From positions 29,570 through 93,569 of the IMG/VR virus record IMGVR_UViG_3300017989_006421: 64,000 nucleotides of DNA; one strand, 5' to 3'. The position numbers and the translations under genes were made by a program. This document shows, piece after piece, positions 59,611 to 64,000 of the stretch. Each line of letters begins with the position of its first letter. Positions within the stretch are counted from its first letter, which is position 1. The DNA comes from a virus. The notes beneath the pieces are model-generated. The model did no database searches, was not told the origin of the DNA, and was given only the letters and a program-made list of their open reading frames with translations.

Positions 59611-60541
59611 ACCACAGACGGTTAGCCAAAAAGCCCTTATTCGTCATTTGACTGAGAGGGAATTACCCTATTACCTCATCTCCCCAGTATCTGATTACGT
59701 TTGGGCTCGTCTTCTGGCTGGGTTAGAAGAGGACGGTTTTGCTCTCCAAACTCATGGTGAGGGTAAATATGGTCCCAGTATTTTTCATGATCACCACGTC
59801 GTTCTCGCTGGTTTTGACCTAAAGAAAATTGATAGATGGGCAAAAAAGGAAGCGAAACTAGGATACTGTCTGTTAATGCGGTTGCCTGAGGAAAAAATTA
59901 AAGAAGCTCAGGATGCGGAGTACACCTGTTTTCAATTAACCGGAGAATCGGGGGGTGTTTTAATCCGGCGATTGCGAAAACGGTATATTGCTCTAGGTTG
60001 CGAAATTGAAGATGGTGTTATTGAAGCTATCACAGAGATAAGGGAATATCCTGAAGCAGTGGCCGCATTGGACTATCTCGCCTTTATGAATGAAGGCCGA
60101 CTTCAAAAAAGAGGTTTGGCACAAATTTTACAAAGGCGATCCGAATCAGTCCCCGTCTTCAAATTGTTCGAAACTCTGCTCGCTAGCCGAGTACACCATT
60201 TGGGGAAGCATTTTGATTGGGCACTTTCTGAGCCCGAAGCACACCCCCTTCAAATCGCCAAAGCGTTGGCCAGTTTAAACAGAAGTCAATTAATGGCGTT
60301 TAGCATTGTCTTATCTGGGGGTAATTCCAAGCATATCGAAGATACCATTACCAAGCCCGATGGTAGCAATATTACGTCTGGTTATGCCAGAGTATTGGCC
60401 AGCCGCTGTCGAGCTAATCTCCTGCCTGGTTCCCACGGGCTTCACCGCGCTTTGAACTGGGTTGATGAAGAAGTCAAAGAGCGGTTTCAGCCCGATCTAG
60501 ATAGCCTTCGTAATGGTCTTTTTCTTCTTCTTTCCGAGTAA
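59603..60541 (+). CDS. Hypothetical protein, possible clamp-loader delta subunit
   Basis: 312 residues from ATG 59603 (8-bp overlap). An alpha/beta N-terminus is followed by RRLRKRYIALGCEIEDGVIEAI and helical repeats, like the middle and collar of HolA delta proteins, but no decisive motif is seen. A delta-type partner for the delta' at 48.8 kb would otherwise be missing. Confidence 0.42.
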   Translation: MAKPQTVSQKALIRHLTERELPYYLISPVSDYVWARLLAGLEEDGFALQTHGEGKYGPSIFHDHHVVLAGFDLKKIDRWAKKEAKLGYCLLMRLPEEKIKEAQDAEYTCFQLTGESGGVLIRRLRKRYIALGCEIEDGVIEAITEIREYPEAVAALDYLAFMNEGRLQKRGLAQILQRRSESVPVFKLFETLLASRVHHLGKHFDWALSEPEAHPLQIAKALASLNRSQLMAFSIVLSGGNSKHIEDTITKPDGSNITSGYARVLASRCRANLLPGSHGLHRALNWVDEEVKERFQPDLDSLRNGLFLLLSE

Positions 60542-60581
60542 CCTCCTTTCGTTATTAAAATAACAGGAAAGGAAGAAAAGT

Positions 60582-60896
60582 ATGGCGCCTGGAACTTGGT
60601 TAGCTCGTCCCCCTTGGGGATCACGTGACACCCGCTTATCGCATGAGAGGAATATGAAGACGCGCAAAGAATTACCGCCTCCTTGTCATCGTAAGGATGT
60701 TGTATCCCTGGACGGGTTAAGGACATTCTTAACTGCCGCAGCCCTCAATGAGATTCCGAGTCAACGTATCGTCGAAGTATTAACGATGTTCGTGAATGGT
60801 GTCCGTGGCGTTGGGTTACCTGATTTTGCTGCCTCGCTGGTATTCAGTAGTCAGAAGTTGAGTCCTGATACTTATCGCCCGGAAAAGCCCCGCTGA
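60582..60896 (+). CDS. Hypothetical protein
   Basis: 104 residues from ATG 60582, behind GGAAGAAAAG. A basic, Pro-containing head precedes a helical body (LRTFLTAAALNEIPSQRIVE). Ends in an overlap with the next gene. No family recognised. Confidence 0.5.
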   Translation: MAPGTWLARPPWGSRDTRLSHERNMKTRKELPPPCHRKDVVSLDGLRTFLTAAALNEIPSQRIVEVLTMFVNGVRGVGLPDFAASLVFSSQKLSPDTYRPEKPR

Positions 60897-61129
60897 TGTT
60901 TATTGCTCGAAAAATGGGTCTGCTTCCTGAAGGCGTTGAATTCCTGTATTCCGTCAAGTTCGCTGCGGGAGAGCCAGCCGGTGTCTTTTGCTTAAAAGAA
61001 GGTGAGTTGGTTTTCTCCGAGAAGCTCCTTGGAAGAGACACTGTGTTGATCAAGCTTCGGAAAGAAGTTCAGGCTTTGTTGACTACTGGGATGTTGGGCA
61101 AGACTGATGTTCTGCGACTATGTGTATAG
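60896..61129 (+). CDS. Small hypothetical protein
   Basis: 77 residues, beta-rich first half and helical end. Starts on the last base of the preceding stop. No family recognised. Confidence 0.5.
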   Translation: MFIARKMGLLPEGVEFLYSVKFAAGEPAGVFCLKEGELVFSEKLLGRDTVLIKLRKEVQALLTTGMLGKTDVLRLCV

Positions 61130-61141
61130 GAGTGTGGTCAC

Positions 61142-61699
61142 GTGATTTCAGAATTACCGGAAATAAGAGTTCCTTTACCTCGTACTAAGTCCACTAAAAC
61201 ATTGGGCGGTAGGAATGGGGGTTCGATACCCGTAATTCAGAGCAGTCATTTTCCACCTCTTCCACCCCCGAAATACCCGCCAGGAAAGAAAGTTTATTTC
61301 AAGGACAAAGAATGGCGTGTTTCTTATTGCTATCGGACTGCCTTTGCACCAGGAATCTGGTTTTATTACATCGAGTGTGGAACCGATCATAAGCATACGA
61401 CCCCATCACAGATAGTCACTGAATTCTGTTTTAAATCTCATGGTGATGCGGAGTATTATTTTCAACTATGCCCTCATTTGGACGGAAGTCGGTCCATGAT
61501 CGTAGTTGAAGGGGACCTCAGTCCTTTAGTAGAGGAAGATAGTATAGAGAGAATGCGTCAAGCCGCTCACGAAGTAATTGATTTTGTGGGTCTGGCAAAT
61601 TGGCAAGAGCGACAAAACGTAGCCAAAGAATGGATTGACAAAGTAGCCCAAGGAAACTACAATGAGGCTCTTGAAGAAATGTACAAAGATCGCGAGTAG
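61142..61699 (+). CDS. Hypothetical protein
   Basis: 185 residues from GTG 61142. Pro-rich stretch (FPPLPPPKYPPGKKVYF), then a beta domain with Cys/His, then a helical end. It abuts the topoisomerase gene. No family recognised. Confidence 0.5.
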   Translation: MISELPEIRVPLPRTKSTKTLGGRNGGSIPVIQSSHFPPLPPPKYPPGKKVYFKDKEWRVSYCYRTAFAPGIWFYYIECGTDHKHTTPSQIVTEFCFKSHGDAEYYFQLCPHLDGSRSMIVVEGDLSPLVEEDSIERMRQAAHEVIDFVGLANWQERQNVAKEWIDKVAQGNYNEALEEMYKDRE

Positions 61700-61704
61700 G
61701 TGCC

Positions 61705-63591
61705 ATGGCTAAGAAGAAGTACACCGCTGACAACATTACAGCGATGGAGGGGGTCGAACAGATCCGTCATCGGCCTGGGATGTGGGTTGGTGAAGTTACT
61801 GCTTACAAATTATTTCGGGAAATCCTCGACAACGCTGTTGACGAACACCTAGCGCAAGAAGGAAACCAAATCGAGGTCGTCTTGTCTGAGGACAAGACAA
61901 CGATTTCGATCCGTGACTATGGTAGGGGAATTCCTACTGGGCTCCACAAGAAAACCGGTAAGCCTGCCCTTACTACCGTGTTCACGACCTTGTTCAGTGG
62001 GGGTAAATTTGACGATAAGGTGTATGCCACTGCTGGTGGGTTGCATGGTGTTGGGTCAGTCGTTGTTAACGCCCTTTCCAGCCATCTCAAGGTTCGGGTG
62101 TGGCGAGATGGTCATGAATGGCAGCAGGAGTTTAGTCGGGGAACAGAAACGACTAAATTGAGAAAGGTGGGGAAGGCGACTAAGAAACAATCCGGAACCG
62201 AAGTTACCTTTACCCCAGATACGTCCCTAGAAAAACAGTTCGAGGAAATTCAGTTCGATCCTCAGTTGATTTCGGAGAGGCTGGAAGAGGTTGGGTACCT
62301 TTGTCCAGGATTAACCCTGGTCTTCCAATGCGGAAAGAAAACAACCACATACTCCAGCACTGGTTTAACCCAATTCGTAACTGATTGGGCACCCAAGGGA
62401 GAAAGTCTGCTCGGTCCGCTTCATGTGTCTGACAAAGAGGGGAAAGACCGTATTGAAGCTGCCATTTTATTTGTAGACAGTAGCGAGCGGTCAGTTTATT
62501 CCTATTGTAACGTGGTAGAAACTCCCCAACACGGCCGGCATTACGAGGGGTTTTTGGACGGGCTAGAAGAAACCTTGGTTCCTCTAGGGAAGAAAGAAGG
62601 ATTCGAATTTACCCGCAATGAGTTAATGGAAGGATTATCGGGGGTAATCCATGTTCTACTAAAAGAACCCAGCTATAGCTCGCAATCAAAAGAACGGTTG
62701 GTTACAAAGACAGCCCGAGCATTGGTGAAGAAGTGTGTTACTCGCACGTTGACTAAACTTGTGGGTAAGGAAGACCTAACTCAGCTTTTTGAGAAACTCT
62801 CCGCTTCATATCAAGCCAAGACCGAAGCTCAGGACTGGAAAGAGATTGCTAAGAAACTCAGAAAACAGGGTCGTAGGAAAAACGATTTCTTGATGGTTGG
62901 GGGTTTATCTGAGTGTAGCAATCCCAATCCCGCCGAGCGAGAATTGTTCATTGTTGAGGGTGAGTCTGCGGCAGGAACTGCTAAGATGGGCCGGGATCCC
63001 CATACGCAGGCTATTCTGGCCATGCGGGGTAAGATCCTGAATGTACTCAGGTTCAACCCAACACGGGCACTAGATAATGGTACCCTGCGAGCCATAGCCG
63101 ATACCATTGGCACCAACATCATTGATAAGTGTGTGGTAGAGAAAACTCGGTACGGGAAAATCATCATCTTAGCTGATGCTGATAGTGATGGTCATCACAT
63201 CGCATGTTTATTACTAGTGCTTTTCCACCAGTGGTTCCGTCCTTTACTTGAAGCCGGGTGTGTCTATGTTGCTGAACCCCCTTTGTTTGGTGCTAGCAAG
63301 GGTAAGAAACGAATTTATGGAAACACCAGAAAAGAATTGAAACGAGCGATAGGAAAGAACCCGCAGGGTTGGAGGGTCACCCGTTTTAAGGGACTGGGTG
63401 AGATGAATGCGGACCAACTTCAGTATGTAGCTTTAGACCCCGCGACCAGGGTTATCAGTCAGATTAAACCTGGAGCGTTAGATCAGGACGATATCAGAGT
63501 AGATCAACTGATGGGGAGTGATTCTTCCCACCGCAAAAAGTTGTTGTTCGGAGACTCTGATGATTCCCAAGCTAATGGTAAAGTATGCTAG
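61705..63591 (+). CDS. Type IIA topoisomerase subunit B (GyrB/ParE)
   Basis: 628 residues. The GHKL ATPase has EILDNAVDEH, IRDYGRGIPTG and GLHGVGSVVVNALS. The transducer follows, and the TOPRIM domain has EGESAAGTA and DADSDGHHI for metal binding. Length and lack of the long GyrB insert fit ParE or phage-type subunits. Subunit A was not found and is probably just beyond the right end. It relieves supercoils during replication. Confidence 0.93.
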   Translation: MAKKKYTADNITAMEGVEQIRHRPGMWVGEVTAYKLFREILDNAVDEHLAQEGNQIEVVLSEDKTTISIRDYGRGIPTGLHKKTGKPALTTVFTTLFSGGKFDDKVYATAGGLHGVGSVVVNALSSHLKVRVWRDGHEWQQEFSRGTETTKLRKVGKATKKQSGTEVTFTPDTSLEKQFEEIQFDPQLISERLEEVGYLCPGLTLVFQCGKKTTTYSSTGLTQFVTDWAPKGESLLGPLHVSDKEGKDRIEAAILFVDSSERSVYSYCNVVETPQHGRHYEGFLDGLEETLVPLGKKEGFEFTRNELMEGLSGVIHVLLKEPSYSSQSKERLVTKTARALVKKCVTRTLTKLVGKEDLTQLFEKLSASYQAKTEAQDWKEIAKKLRKQGRRKNDFLMVGGLSECSNPNPAERELFIVEGESAAGTAKMGRDPHTQAILAMRGKILNVLRFNPTRALDNGTLRAIADTIGTNIIDKCVVEKTRYGKIIILADADSDGHHIACLLLVLFHQWFRPLLEAGCVYVAEPPLFGASKGKKRIYGNTRKELKRAIGKNPQGWRVTRFKGLGEMNADQLQYVALDPATRVISQIKPGALDQDDIRVDQLMGSDSSHRKKLLFGDSDDSQANGKVC

Positions 63592-64000
63592 TCCAGAAAT
63601 AGAAGCACAAGCACCTCTTAAATACGCCAAATCGGGGGATTGTGGACTGGATTTGGCCAACGCATCCGGTAAACAAATCCTCTTACTCCCCAATGCAAAA
63701 GAATTAATACCGGCAGGAATCCAAGTCAAAATTCCAGAGGGATACTGCGGGCTGATTATCCCTCGGTCCTCTGCTTTTGTGAAAAAGGGCTTAACAATTA
63801 TAACGGGGTTGATTGATTCCGGATACACCGGACCCCTTTATAGTGTGGTTTGGAATTCGGGTCTTTTATCAGTTACAGTTGATCCCTGGGAAAGGCTCAG
63901 TCAAATGATGGTATTTCCCGTCCCGCAAATGGAAATAGAATCAGTTCAAGAGTTACCTGTTACTGAGCGAGGGGCTACTGGATTTGGTAGTACAGGGTAA
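63560..64000 (+). CDS. dut: Deoxyuridine triphosphatase (dUTPase)
   Basis: 146 residues from ATG 63560 (GGAG six bases upstream); it overlaps the topoisomerase end by 32 bp. All five trimeric dUTPase motifs are present: SGDCGLDL, PRSSAF, GLIDSGYTG, ERLSQMMVF and RGATGFGSTG, ending at TAA 64000. It turns dUTP into dUMP, keeps uracil out of DNA and feeds dTMP synthesis; this fits the uracil-glycosylase domain on the polymerase. Confidence 0.95.
   Translation: MIPKLMVKYASPEIEAQAPLKYAKSGDCGLDLANASGKQILLLPNAKELIPAGIQVKIPEGYCGLIIPRSSAFVKKGLTIITGLIDSGYTGPLYSVVWNSGLLSVTVDPWERLSQMMVFPVPQMEIESVQELPVTERGATGFGSTG

Overview
The window looks like part of a large tailed dsDNA bacteriophage (Caudoviricetes) genome. 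Genes are packed tightly, with ATGA and other short overlaps and many TTG/GTG starts, and they lie in two long divergent blocks. There is phage-type replication, nucleotide and DNA-modification machinery, but no ribosomal or core metabolic genes. The host cannot be named. Two tandem near-consensus sigma-70 promoters point to an ordinary bacterial host, and the ribonucleotide reductase is of the B12-dependent type. The left end cuts a gene; the right end falls on the stop codon of a dUTPase.

Left block (0.6-18.0 kb, minus strand, led by the tandem promoters at 18.0-18.1 kb). In transcription order: a conserved hypothetical, a MoxR-type AAA+ ATPase paired with a DUF2201 metallopeptidase/VWA protein (split by one base), an acidic/AK-repeat protein, a beta sliding clamp, QueD, several small unknowns, a macro-domain protein, a UvrD-type helicase, a uracil-DNA-glycosylase/exonuclease/PolA polymerase fusion, micro-proteins, a HAD phosphatase and an RNA ligase. 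A terminator-like hairpin follows. Next come an RNA region with tRNA-Lys(CUU) and a tRNA-Lys(UUU) interrupted by a group I intron holding a broken HNH endonuclease, then a zinc-finger DNA methyltransferase and a partial gene that has its own promoter.

Right block (18.2-64.0 kb, plus strand). 18.2-25.3 kb holds a dCMP deaminase, several probable structural or secreted proteins, and a candidate Acb2/Tad1-type nucleotide sponge. 25.7-27.6 kb is an odd hairpin-rich stretch with poor or disrupted coding. 27.6-38 kb: class II ribonucleotide reductase, small membrane proteins, a GNAT acetyltransferase, QueE, DHH phosphoesterase, sigma factor, a second DNA methyltransferase, a P-loop kinase and a DUF4406 protein. 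38-48.7 kb: SbcC, a sulfotransferase-like protein, SF2 helicase, DnaB-type helicase, NYN nuclease-like protein and a lipoprotein, closed by a strong terminator. 48.7-64 kb: clamp-loader delta', 5'-3' exonuclease, two HPRT-like phosphoribosyltransferases, a GreA-like factor, a second clamp-like protein, FolE, SbcD, RNase HII, PurZ, an adenylate-kinase-like protein, a possible delta subunit, type IIA topoisomerase subunit B and dUTPase.

How the genes fit together. Many genes serve an unusual DNA chemistry. A PurZ-type adenylosuccinate synthetase has Ser where PurA has its P-loop Asp, which suggests 2-aminoadenine (base Z). FolE, QueD and QueE can make 7-carboxy-7-deazaguanine, which suggests a deazaguanine modification. 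HPRT-like enzymes, an Adk-like kinase, ribonucleotide reductase, dCMP deaminase and dUTPase could supply the nucleotides. No MazZ, DatZ, QueC or DpdA was recognised here. Several reading frames appear broken by a missing base in a short homopolymer, so some may be assembly errors rather than pseudogenes.
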